A stretch of DNA of 64,000 bases from Deltaproteobacteria bacterium (lineage in GTDB: Bacteria; Desulfobacterota; Binatia; UTPRO1): assembly GCA_020852955.1 (NCBI GenBank), contig JADYZW010000021.1, forward strand, positions 16,328 through 80,327, in the 5' to 3' direction. Positions 42,026 to 49,634 of this stretch are shown piece by piece (within the stretch, counting starts at the first letter, position 1; each line of letters starts with the position of its first letter). Under the pieces are notes generated by a model. It searched no databases, was not told the origin of the DNA, and worked only from the letters and a program-made list of their open reading frames with translations. The translations under genes and the position numbers were made by a program.

Positions 42026-42847
42026 ATGAGACGATGGGTGCGAGCGATGGGAGGGGCGGCCGCGGCGGTGGCGCTGGCGATCGACGCGTGGGCGGCGCTC
42101 GACGGGCGGACGCCGATCGATCCCGGCGCGCTCCTCGACGCGCGCCGCCGGCTCTACGCCAGCACGTACGCCTGGACCGACCAGCGCCAGGTCCTGCGGG
42201 TCACCACCTGGGACGCGGCGGCGCGAAGCCACCAGCGGACCATCGAGATCTTCGAGCGCCGCTACGGCGACGGCGCGCGCAAGGTGCGGCTCGGCTTCCT
42301 CGCGCCGGACGAGGTGAAGGGGATGGCCGTGCTCTCGCAGGAGCGCGCCGGCGGGGCGCCGGAGCGCTGGCTCTACCTGCCGCGCCAGCGGCGGGCGCGG
42401 CGCTTCGCCGGCCAGATGCGGGACGAGGGCATGCTCGGCACCGATCTCACCGCGGCCGAGCTCGACCTCCTGCGCGACTCGCTCGGGTGGAGCGGCGCGG
42501 CGCTGCGTCCGACCCTGCACGGCGCCGAGCGCCTCGGCGACGTCGAGGCGTATGCCCTCGATGTCGCGCGGGTCGGCGGGTACGAGCGGGTGCGGCTGTG
42601 GATCGGCGCCGGTGATCTCGTCCTCCGCCAGCTCGAGCTCTACGGCACGGAGTCGGCGGCGGTGAAGCGCATCCGGCAGAGCGAGGTGCGGTTCGTCGGC
42701 CGGGTGCCGATGCCGGGGCGCGTCGAGGTCGAGAACCCGCGCGCCGGCACGCGCTCGCTCTTCGAGCTCGTGGAAGCCGAGGTCGACGCCGGGTTCTCCG
42801 ACGACGTCTTCAGCTTGCCGCTGCTCGCGATGCCGAAGCAGGAGTGA
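42026..42847 (+). CDS. LolA-like outer-membrane lipoprotein-sorting protein
   Basis: A 273-residue exported protein of the LolA_like group. After the signal region (MGGAAAAVALAIDAWA) come RTIEIFERRYGDGARKVRLG, FLAPDEVKGMAVLSQE, WLYLPRQRRARRFAGQMRDE and GMLGTDLTAAELDLL, and the tail FSDDVFSLPLLAMPKQ, as in proteins annotated outer membrane lipoprotein-sorting protein. These fold as a half-open beta-barrel that holds lipid or acyl chains in the periplasm. The ATG at 42026 is taken because the signal sequence starts there; the frame is open upstream. Sitting between the C45 protein and the phosphopantetheinyl transferase, it may carry the lipopeptide to the outer membrane. That role is inference. 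Confidence 0.85.
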   Translation: MRRWVRAMGGAAAAVALAIDAWAALDGRTPIDPGALLDARRRLYASTYAWTDQRQVLRVTTWDAAARSHQRTIEIFERRYGDGARKVRLGFLAPDEVKGMAVLSQERAGGAPERWLYLPRQRRARRFAGQMRDEGMLGTDLTAAELDLLRDSLGWSGAALRPTLHGAERLGDVEAYALDVARVGGYERVRLWIGAGDLVLRQLELYGTESAAVKRIRQSEVRFVGRVPMPGRVEVENPRAGTRSLFELVEAEVDAGFSDDVFSLPLLAMPKQE

Positions 42848-42851
42848 TCGG

Positions 42852-43571
42852 ATGCCCGACCGCGCGTCCTCCTGGTGCGAGATCATGCCGACGCCGTTCG
42901 CCGACGTGCGCGTCCATCGCCTCGATCTCGCGGCCGCGCGCGGGGACTCCGTGCGCCTCGCGGCGGTGCTGACGGCGCCGGAGCGCGCACGCGCCGCGCT
43001 CTTTCGCCGGACCGACGATCGCCTCCGCTTCGTCGTCACGCGCGCCGTGCTGCGCCTGCTGCTCGCGGAGGCGGGGCTCGGCCCACCGGAGGCGCTCACG
43101 ATCGTCGCCGACGGGAACGGCAAGCCGGAGATCCCGCACTCGGCGCCGCTCCGCTTCAACGTCGCACACTCCGGCGCGGTGGCGCTGGTCGCGTTCGCCG
43201 ACGGTCGCGACGTGGGCGTCGACGTCGAGGCGGTGCGCGAGCGTCCCGATCTCCGCGACGTTGCCGCGCGCTTCTTCGCGCGCTCGGAGGTCGAGGCGCT
43301 CGGGCGTCTTCCGGCCGCGGAGCACGCGGCGGCGTTTCATCGCTGCTGGGTGCGCAAGGAGGCGTGCGTGAAGGCCGCGGGCGTCGGGCTCCGCGCGCCG
43401 CTCGCGGAGGTCGTGGTGGGCGTCGGCGTGCGTCCAGGCGCGTGGGCGGCGACGGTGGGCGGCGGAGCGCCGCGCGCCTTCGAGCTCGCCGACGTCGCGG
43501 CGGGGAGCGGATATGCCGCGGCGGTGGCCGTCGCGGCGCCCGCGTGGCGTGGCGGTCGTGTCTCGGTGTGA
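42852..43571 (+). CDS. Sfp-type 4'-phosphopantetheinyl transferase
   Basis: A 239-residue Sfp-family enzyme that transfers phosphopantetheine from CoA to carrier-protein serines. The key motifs are present: GNGKPEIPHSAPLRFNVAHS near residues 93-112, DVGVDVEAVRERPDL with the Mg-binding acidic pair, and FHRCWVRKEACVKAAGVGLR with the WxxKEA core. It starts 4 bp after the LolA-like gene and is the last gene of the tight run. It should activate the ACP of the FAAL protein and the two PCP domains encoded upstream, making the cluster self-sufficient. Confidence 0.95.
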   Translation: MPDRASSWCEIMPTPFADVRVHRLDLAAARGDSVRLAAVLTAPERARAALFRRTDDRLRFVVTRAVLRLLLAEAGLGPPEALTIVADGNGKPEIPHSAPLRFNVAHSGAVALVAFADGRDVGVDVEAVRERPDLRDVAARFFARSEVEALGRLPAAEHAAAFHRCWVRKEACVKAAGVGLRAPLAEVVVGVGVRPGAWAATVGGGAPRAFELADVAAGSGYAAAVAVAAPAWRGGRVSV

Positions 43572-43634
43572 CCGAGACGCGACCGGCGCACTCGCGACGT
43601 GGACCTGGTGAGAAATGCGGGTTAGAGAGAACGC

Positions 43635-44924
43635 GTGACGAAGGGACGTCGTCTCGCGCTCACCGACGCCGCCGCGCTCGTCCGTCCGCGCGACACGCTC
43701 GCCTGCGGCCTCGTCGCCGGTCAGCCTGCGGGCTTTCTCGACGCCCTCGGCGCGCGCCGCGACCTCGAGGACGTCGTCCTCTACACCGGCCTTCTGCTCC
43801 AGCCCTACGCGCTCCTCCAAACGCCGGGCGTCCGCATCGTGAGCGGCTTCTTCGGGCCGATCGAGCGGATGGCGCGCGCGATGGGCGGACGGGTGACCTA
43901 CATTCCGCGCGACTTCAACGGTCTCGAGCGCCTGGCGATGGACGTGGCGCCGCGCGTGATGCTCGCCGTCACGAGCCCGCCCGACGCCGACGGCTATCTG
44001 AGCTTCGGGGTCCACGCCGGCGCGACCTTCCGTCCGTTCCACGCCGCCGCGCGCGATCCGGCGCGCCTCGCGATCGCCGAGGTCAACCGGCGGATGCCGC
44101 GCGTCCCCGGGCTTCCGGAGCTCGGCGGCAACCGCATCCACGTCTCCGAGGTCGACGTGCTCGTCGAACACGACGCCGATCTCGTGACGATCGCCGACGC
44201 GCCGCCGTCCGCGGCGGATCTCGCGATCGCCCGCCGGGTGTGCGAGCGCATCCCGCCGGGCGCCGTCCTCCAGTTCGGGATCGGCGCCATCCCGAACGCG
44301 ATCGCCGGCATCCTCGCCGCGGAGGGGCAGGGCGGCTTCGCCGTCCACACCGAGATGATCTCGGACGGCATCATGCGCCTCCACCGGGCGGGCGCGGTGG
44401 CGAACCGAAAACCGCTCTACGACGGCGTTACGGTCGCGACCTTCGCCCTCGGGAGCCGTGCGCTCTACGACTGGCTCGACGGCAACCCCGACGTCCGCAT
44501 CCTCCCCGTCACCGCGGTGAACGGCCCCGCCGTGCTGGCGCAGCTCCCGGACCTCACCAGCGTGAACGGGGCGATCGCGATCGACCTCGCGGGGCAGGTC
44601 GCGGCCGATACGATCGGCGATCGGCAATACTCGGGAACGGGCGGCCACGAGGCGTTCGTGAGCGGGGCGGGGAGCGCGCCCGGCGGCCGGAGCTTTCTCT
44701 GCACGCGCGCGACGGCGACGGTGGATGGCGCGCCGATCTCGACGATCGTCGCGGCGTTCCCGCCCGGGACGCGCGTCACGACGCCGCGGCACCACGTCCA
44801 GTGGGTCGTGACGGAGCACGGCGCCGTCGATCTCTCCGTGCTCGACGACGTCGAGCGCCCGCGCGCCCTGGTCGAGCTCGCCGACCCGTCGTTCCGCGCC
44901 GCGCTGCGCGCCGCGCTGCGCTAG
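43635..44924 (+). CDS. Acetyl-CoA hydrolase/CoA-transferase family protein
   Basis: A 429-residue protein of the 4-hydroxybutyrate/acetyl-CoA CoA-transferase family. Typical segments are YIPRDFNGLERLAMDVAPRV, SPPDADGYLSFGVHAGATF, PPGAVLQFGIGAIPNAIAGI, VHTEMISDGIMRL and SVNGAIAIDLAGQVAADTI, and IGDRQYSGTGGHEAFVSGA. Such enzymes move CoA between short acids or hydrolyse acyl-CoA. The start is a GTG at 43635, 63 bp beyond the phosphopantetheinyl transferase, so membership in the NRPS operon is uncertain. The last ~12 codons (PSFRAALRAAL) lie in the first copy of a 41-bp tandem repeat that continues past the stop. Confidence 0.9.
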   Translation: MTKGRRLALTDAAALVRPRDTLACGLVAGQPAGFLDALGARRDLEDVVLYTGLLLQPYALLQTPGVRIVSGFFGPIERMARAMGGRVTYIPRDFNGLERLAMDVAPRVMLAVTSPPDADGYLSFGVHAGATFRPFHAAARDPARLAIAEVNRRMPRVPGLPELGGNRIHVSEVDVLVEHDADLVTIADAPPSAADLAIARRVCERIPPGAVLQFGIGAIPNAIAGILAAEGQGGFAVHTEMISDGIMRLHRAGAVANRKPLYDGVTVATFALGSRALYDWLDGNPDVRILPVTAVNGPAVLAQLPDLTSVNGAIAIDLAGQVAADTIGDRQYSGTGGHEAFVSGAGSAPGGRSFLCTRATATVDGAPISTIVAAFPPGTRVTTPRHHVQWVVTEHGAVDLSVLDDVERPRALVELADPSFRAALRAALR

Positions 44925-45031
44925 CCCCGCCGTTCCACGTCGCGCCGCGCGCCGCGCGGCGCCAGCCCCGTCGTTCCGCGCCGCGCTGCGCGCCGCGCGG
45001 CGCCAGCCCCGCCGTTCCACGTCGCGCCGCG
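44888..45031. repeat. 41-bp tandem repeat, about 3.5 copies, spanning a stop codon
   Basis: Units at 44888-44928, 44929-44969 and 44970-45010, plus a partial copy at 45011-45031. Odd copies (GTCGTTCCGCGCCGCGCTGC start) and even copies (GCCGTTCCACGTCGCGCCGC start) alternate. The first unit is the end of the CoA-transferase gene including its TAG; the rest is non-coding. The alternation suggests growth by duplication of an 82-bp pair. 45032-45108 has no other feature. Confidence 0.8.
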
Positions 45032-45108
45032 TTCGTCCCGCCGGGCCGGACGCGGCCTGTCGCGCGTGGCGGCGCGCCGGACGCGTCCTCGCGCGGCGGA
45101 CGCGCCGC

Positions 45109-45459
45109 CTACTCGGGCGGGATCGCGGGTGTCCCGCCGAACGTGCCGTCCTCGCACGCGACCGTCCGGTCGCTCGGCGCGCAGCGCAGCAGCGCACCCG
45201 TGCACCCGCCGACGCAGGCGCCGCAGACGAGGTCGCGACGGCACGCGTCGCACTGCGCGGCGCAGCGCGTGTCGCAATCGGGATCGCCGGCGCGGCAAAA
45301 GGTACGGCACGCGTCGTAGCACTCGCGGTCGACGCCCGCGTCGCAGCTCCGGCAGACCCTGGCATCGCGGTCGTGGCTGCCGCCGCCGCAGGCCGAGAGC
45401 GCGGCGGCGAGCGCGACCGCGACTGCCGCCCCGAGCGCCATGCTTCGCCATCCGGTCAT
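45109..45459 (-). CDS. Cysteine-rich lipoprotein
   Basis: A 116-residue predicted lipoprotein of unknown function. The signal SMALGAAVAVALAAALSAC ends in a lipobox (LSAC-GGG). The mature part has about 15 cysteines in a short Asp/Arg/Ala-rich chain (for example VCRSCDAGVDRECYDACRTF, DCDTRCAAQCDAC, VCGACVGGC), so it is probably a disulfide-laced or metal-binding surface module. I use the ATG at 45457-45459 with GGGGAG upstream. Cys-rich lipoproteins of this look are common in deltaproteobacteria. It is in tandem with the Omp85-like gene, starting 25 bp after its stop. Confidence 0.7.
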   Translation of the reverse strand: MTGWRSMALGAAVAVALAAALSACGGGSHDRDARVCRSCDAGVDRECYDACRTFCRAGDPDCDTRCAAQCDACRRDLVCGACVGGCTGALLRCAPSDRTVACEDGTFGGTPAIPPE

Positions 45460-45484
45460 ATCGTCGCTCCCCTCGTCGCGCATC

Positions 45485-46840
45485 TCAAAACGTGTGGCCG
45501 AACGTCAGGTAGACGAGCCCCGTGTGCTCGGGGCTGAAACCGGCGTCGATTCGCGCCACCAGCCCCGACGAGAGCCCGATGCGGAGGCCGCCGCCGTAGC
45601 TGTGGCGGACGTGGTCGAAGGGGTGATGGGTGAAGTCGTAGTCGTCCGCGAAGACGCGCCCGAGGTCACCGAACGCGACCCCGTCGACGCTCACGTCCCA
45701 GAGCCTGCGGAAATTGAAGTCGACGAGCTTGAGGCGGTACTCGGCGTTCAAGAGCATGCTGCCCTTCCCGAGGAAGCGCTGCGGGAAGTAGCCGCGCATG
45801 GTGTCGTCGCCGCCGAGCGAGCTGAGCTCGAAGAAGGGGATCTCGTCGTCGTCGCCGAACACGGCCTCGGTGTTGGCGTGCAGTGCGATCACCTGCCGCC
45901 GCCAGACGAGCGGCTGGATGAAGCTCACGTCGAAGATCACCTTCTGGTAGTCGGTGTCGCGGTTGAAGAGCGCGTGATCGGCGTTCAGGTACTTCAGGAT
46001 CACTTCCCAGCCCTCGGTCGGCCGCACGAGGTCGTCGCGCGAGTTGTAGACGAGCGCCGCCGACAGGTAGTTCGACGGCGCTCCGTGCACGCCGTAGAGC
46101 CCGGGGGCGAAGCGCTGGATGGACGGCGTATCGTCGTCGGCGCCGTTCTTGACGTTGGTGTCGCGGTAGAACCCGGCGAGCACGAGCGCGAGCTTCCGCA
46201 GCGCACGGTAGCCGACCGTGAATCCGACACGAGCCCGGCGCATCTCGTAGTTGGCGACGGGGTCGGGACCGAGCGCGTTGTTGCCGAGTCCGAAGAACTC
46301 GACGGCGGGATCGGTGTACCACGCCCAGGTGCCGAACAGCATGAACGGACCGAGGGCCGTGTGCCCGAGGTTGACGGTCGCCTTCTGCTGGCGCTTCAGT
46401 GCGACCAGCAGGTTCACGTCGCCGACCAGGGCGTCGCCGAAGAGGTCGCGGCCCTCGAACTTGACGCCGGCCTTCGGGCCGGTCGCCGGGCCGTAGCCGG
46501 CCTGGGGCAGGATCGCGAAGGGCAGCCGTCGTCCCACATCCTCGTCGACCGCCGGACGCGACGGCAGCGAGTCGGAGACGAGGTTCTCGGGATCGAGGTC
46601 GTTCTCGGGCGTCGCGTGCGCGGTCGGCGTCGTCCGCACGAACGCCGCGAGGGCGACGGCGACGGCGAGTGCGGCGCGAGCGCGGCGACGCGTCCTGGCG
46701 CTCCGGGCCCGGCGCCGGGCGCCGGCGCGCTCGCGGCCGCTCGCCGGGCTCTCGAAGCCGTGCCGGGGGCGCACCATCCCGTTGTACTCGAAGCCGAGCC
46801 GCCCGGTCAGATCCGAAAACGACGGCCGGCGCCGCTCCAT
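45485..46840 (-). CDS. Omp85/BamA-type outer-membrane barrel protein
   Basis: A 451-residue outer-membrane protein of the bacterial surface antigen (Omp85) family. A long charged N-region and a signal sequence (RAALAVAVALAAFVRTTP) precede a 16-strand-like barrel. The conserved ELSSLGGDDTMRGYFPQRF and LGKGSMLLNAEYRLKLVDF are the loop-6 type region, and the protein ends YLTFGHTF with a terminal Phe typical of barrel proteins. No POTRA domains are visible before the barrel, so this is a short form of unknown cargo. The frame is open upstream; I chose the ATG at 46838-46840, though 46777 is a possible start. Confidence 0.85.
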   Translation of the reverse strand: MERRRPSFSDLTGRLGFEYNGMVRPRHGFESPASGRERAGARRRARSARTRRRARAALAVAVALAAFVRTTPTAHATPENDLDPENLVSDSLPSRPAVDEDVGRRLPFAILPQAGYGPATGPKAGVKFEGRDLFGDALVGDVNLLVALKRQQKATVNLGHTALGPFMLFGTWAWYTDPAVEFFGLGNNALGPDPVANYEMRRARVGFTVGYRALRKLALVLAGFYRDTNVKNGADDDTPSIQRFAPGLYGVHGAPSNYLSAALVYNSRDDLVRPTEGWEVILKYLNADHALFNRDTDYQKVIFDVSFIQPLVWRRQVIALHANTEAVFGDDDEIPFFELSSLGGDDTMRGYFPQRFLGKGSMLLNAEYRLKLVDFNFRRLWDVSVDGVAFGDLGRVFADDYDFTHHPFDHVRHSYGGGLRIGLSSGLVARIDAGFSPEHTGLVYLTFGHTF

Positions 46841-46975
46841 CGCGCTTTCTACACCGCGTGTAGGACTTACATCGGTCGAGCGGATGCCGCTCGCCTCGGC
46901 GCGACGAAACTTGAGGAATCGCGGCACCCCGCGTGCGCGAACGCTCTGGCATCGCATTCGCACCCGCTCGTGGGC

Positions 46976-47401
46976 ATGATCGACGACAGCAGAGGGCAGC
47001 GCTCCGCTCCCGGAAGAGGTCGCGGGCGGGCCGACGTTTCCATTCCCGACATCGTGGTGCCGGACCAGTTCTTCGCCGGACGCGCGCTCGGGCTTCCCGA
47101 CAGTCCGGAGAAGCGGCTCATGTTCGCCGTCCTGCTCGACGCGATCAGCCGGCTCCGGCAGCGGCGGAGTACACGCGGGATCGAGGCCGAGCAATGGATC
47201 TGCGACGAGGACGACGCGCGGATCTTCTCCTTCGTCAACGTCTGCGGCGTGCTCGGGTTCGAGCCCCGTGCGCTCGCGCGCCGGCTGCTCGCGAAGGGGT
47301 CGCCGATCTCCCGGCGGGCGCCGCTCAGGCACCCGCGGACCTCGCGGCTGCGCGTGACGCTTCCCCGTTCCGGCCAGCGGCAGGTGGCCGCGACGGGATG
47401 A
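46976..47401 (+). CDS. Conserved protein of unknown function
   Basis: A 141-residue soluble protein. It shows a pattern I have seen in uncharacterised bacterial proteins: IVVPDQFF, SPEKRLMFAVLLDAISRL, EAEQWI with an acidic stretch, and FSFVNVCGVLGFEPRALARR at the end, which looks like a small helical DNA- or protein-binding bundle. The C-terminus is basic (SRRAPLRHPRTSRLRV). The start used is the ATG at 46976; the open frame extends upstream but is antisense to the Omp85 gene there. It is divergent from the Omp85 gene. I do not assign a function. Confidence 0.6.
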   Translation: MIDDSRGQRSAPGRGRGRADVSIPDIVVPDQFFAGRALGLPDSPEKRLMFAVLLDAISRLRQRRSTRGIEAEQWICDEDDARIFSFVNVCGVLGFEPRALARRLLAKGSPISRRAPLRHPRTSRLRVTLPRSGQRQVAATG

Positions 47402-47427
47402 CGAGAGGCGCGCGAGGAGGCGTCGAG

Positions 47428-47583
47428 ATGGCCGGATCCCCGACGAAGGCAGAGCCCGCGGCGCCCGTCGCCGCGCCGGATCGGATCGCGCCCCGTCGGC
47501 CGACGGAAGAAGAGATCGACGAGTTCGTCGACGATTCGTTTCCGGCAAGCGATCCGCCCTCGTGGACGACGTCGCACGCGTGA
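47428..47583 (+). CDS. Small conserved protein with DDSFPASDPPSW motif
   Basis: A 51-residue protein, 26 bp after the preceding gene. Its C-terminal half, TEEEIDEFVDDSFPASDPPS followed by W, is a motif found in many tiny uncharacterised bacterial proteins. The N-terminal half is Pro/Ala-rich and probably disordered. A GAGGAGG site upstream of the ATG at 47428 supports translation. No function is known to me. Confidence 0.6.
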   Translation: MAGSPTKAEPAAPVAAPDRIAPRRPTEEEIDEFVDDSFPASDPPSWTTSHA

Positions 47584-47656
47584 CGGCGCGATCCGGGATC
47601 CTCCCGGGCCCACGAGCCGGGCGTTCCGACCATCGTCGCGGCCGCGACGGCTCGGC

Positions 47657-49474
47657 TCATGCGTGCGCGACGCCGGGCACGCCGCCCTTGCCGGGCACGC
47701 CGCCCTTGCCGGGCGCCGCGCCCTCGCCGGGCACGCCGCGGCGGTCGAGCGGAAGCTCGATGATGAACGTCGCCCCCTCGCCGGGGCGGCCTTCGGCGCG
47801 GATCGCGCCCCCGTGGTGCTCGACGATGCGCCGACAGATGGCGAGACCGACGCCGGACCCGTCGCCCGCGCTCGTCCGCCCGGGCAGCTGCTCGAAGAGG
47901 TCGAAGATCCGCTCGGCGTCGCACGCCCCGAAGCCCTGGCCGTTGTCGGCGACGCGGATCTCGCAGGAGCGTGCGCCGTCGCGCTCCGTGACGCGACCCT
48001 CGACGCGGACGACGAGCGGTCGCGCGCCGCGCCGGTACTTGGCGGCGTTCTCGAGGAGGTTGCGGAAGAGCTGGCGCATCTGGGCGCGGTCGGCGTGGAC
48101 GGGCGGGAGGTCGGCGACCTCCACCGTCGCGCCGGCGTGACGGAGGCCGGGCGCGCCGTCGCGAACGATCTCGCGGACGAGCGTCGCGAGGTCGACGTCC
48201 TCCTCGATCGTCGGCGGGGTGTACGTGACGCGGGCGAGGCGCAGCTGCGCCTCGAAGAAGGCCGCCAGCCGGTCCATCGCCGCGCGCAGCTGTTGCAGGT
48301 ACCCACGCCCGCGTTCGTTGAGGGCGACGTCGGGATTGGTCTCGAGGAGCTCCGCCCAGAGCGCCATCGTCGCGAGCGGTTGGCGCAGTTCGTGGGACAC
48401 GAACGAGGCGAAGCGACGGAGGTGGCCGTTCGCCGCCTCCAGCGTGGCCTGCGTCCGCTGACGGAGCGCGTTCTCGTCGCGCAGCGCGGCGTTCGAGCTC
48501 GCGAGCTCCGCCGTCCGTTCGCGGACCCGCTGTTCGAGCCCGGTCGCGAGGGTGCGGATCTCCTGCTCGGCCGCGCGGCGCGAACGCACCTCGTTGTGCA
48601 GCGAGCGATTCGCCCTCGCCAGCTCGCGCGCGCCGCGGCGCTGACGGAGGAGCGCGTGCCACGTCGCCGTCAGCAGCAGCGAGATCAGCGCGCCGGCGGC
48701 GAGGGCCATCTCCGGAGCGGTGGTCTCGATCCGGGCGCGCAACGCGGGCGAGGGGCGCACCGCGAGCTCCCAGCGGCGGCCGCCGGGCAGGTCGAGCGCG
48801 TACGGCCGGCAGGAGGCGCACGGCGCGAGCTCGCCGTGGTCGCGCGGGCCGTAGAGCACGCGATCGTCCTCGCGGATGGTGATGACGTAGTCGTGGAGGC
48901 GCGTCGCGAGCAGGGCGTCGAGCACGCGATCGACGGCGAAGAGCGCGGAGACGAATCCGTCCGGGCGCCCGTGGCGGAAGAGCGGAACGACGAGCCGGAA
49001 GGCGGACCGACCCGGCTCGAGATCGAAGGCGGGCGTCGCCGCCGCCGCCCGGTCGGCGCGTGCGGCGGCGAGCGTCGCGCGCGTGGCGGGACCGACCGGC
49101 GGCGACGGCTCGCGCGCCTCTACGCGGCGTGCGCGTCCGGCCGGGACGACGTAGACGAGGTCGTCGTCGTCGTCGATCCATTCGACCGCACGCGGCCCGC
49201 CGAGGCGCTCGATCACGAGCCGGCACTGATCGCGCCACTGCGCCGCGGGCAGACGTCCGGCGGTGTTCCATTCCGCCGCGAGGTGCTCGAGGGCCCGCGT
49301 CACGCTGCCCACGAAGGCGCCGATCTCGGCGACCGAGCCGACGGCGGTCATCTCCATGACCCGCTGCAGCTCGGCGCGCTGGTGCGCCACGAGCGACTGC
49401 CAGAAGAGGACGGTCGCCAGGAAGCAGGCCGCCCCGGCCGCGTACGGGACCGAGCGCGCGATTCGTGACGCCAT
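47657..49474 (-). CDS. Membrane sensor histidine kinase
   Basis: A 605-residue kinase. A first membrane segment (SVPYAAGAACFLATVLFWQS) and a second near residue 260 (EMALAAGALISLLLTATWHA) enclose a periplasmic sensor of about 220 residues (possibly CHASE-like, with CASC). A coiled coil (ARELARANRSLHNEVRSRRA) leads to HisKA with SFVSHELRQPLATMALWAEL. The ATPase part has LFRNLLENAAKYRRGA, VADNGQGFG and GSGVGLAICRRIVEHHGGAI. The C-terminal tail is a PGxG repeat encoded by an 18-bp tandem repeat. I start at the ATG at 49472-49474. It is divergent from a single-domain response regulator. Confidence 0.92.
   Translation of the reverse strand: MASRIARSVPYAAGAACFLATVLFWQSLVAHQRAELQRVMEMTAVGSVAEIGAFVGSVTRALEHLAAEWNTAGRLPAAQWRDQCRLVIERLGGPRAVEWIDDDDDLVYVVPAGRARRVEAREPSPPVGPATRATLAAARADRAAAATPAFDLEPGRSAFRLVVPLFRHGRPDGFVSALFAVDRVLDALLATRLHDYVITIREDDRVLYGPRDHGELAPCASCRPYALDLPGGRRWELAVRPSPALRARIETTAPEMALAAGALISLLLTATWHALLRQRRGARELARANRSLHNEVRSRRAAEQEIRTLATGLEQRVRERTAELASSNAALRDENALRQRTQATLEAANGHLRRFASFVSHELRQPLATMALWAELLETNPDVALNERGRGYLQQLRAAMDRLAAFFEAQLRLARVTYTPPTIEEDVDLATLVREIVRDGAPGLRHAGATVEVADLPPVHADRAQMRQLFRNLLENAAKYRRGARPLVVRVEGRVTERDGARSCEIRVADNGQGFGACDAERIFDLFEQLPGRTSAGDGSGVGLAICRRIVEHHGGAIRAEGRPGEGATFIIELPLDRRGVPGEGAAPGKGGVPGKGGVPGVAHA
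47672..47743. repeat. 18-bp tandem repeat (4 copies) encoding the kinase tail
   Basis: Four consecutive 18-bp units starting at 47672, 47690, 47708 and 47726. The first two are identical (GCCGGGCACGCCGCCCTT); the third and fourth differ at a few bases. Read in frame they give a GVPGKG-type tail after the ATPase domain. Copy number is likely to vary between strains. Confidence 0.75.
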
Positions 49475-49535
49475 GACGAGTCCCGGTAAGCAGACGGAGC
49501 CGGAGGAGGCAAGCGAGGGCAAGACCTACAACGCG

Positions 49536-49548
49536 TGCAAGTCTTGCA
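49536..49548. promoter_or_regulatory. Inverted repeat TGCAAG-T-CTTGCA in the kinase/regulator promoter region
   Basis: The same half-sites as at 7368-7381 with a 1-bp instead of 2-bp centre, and both are followed by AC. It lies in the 160-bp divergent region between the sensor kinase and the response regulator. It could be an operator or a short hairpin. Confidence 0.3.
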
Positions 49549-49634
49549 ACGCCGGGCCGCGCCGCTCGGAGGACGGTCCGGTGCGAGGGATGGCGCGCGG
49601 CTTGCTCACGGAGGATCGAAGGGATCTGCCGACG

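Noticed and set aside
43635..44924. CoA-transferase as a core gene of the NRPS cluster
   Set aside because: It follows after a 63-bp gap and has no obvious biosynthetic step; kept as a neighbour only.
44925..45108. CRISPR-like array at the GC-rich repeats
   Set aside because: Units are contiguous 41-bp tandem copies without unique spacers.
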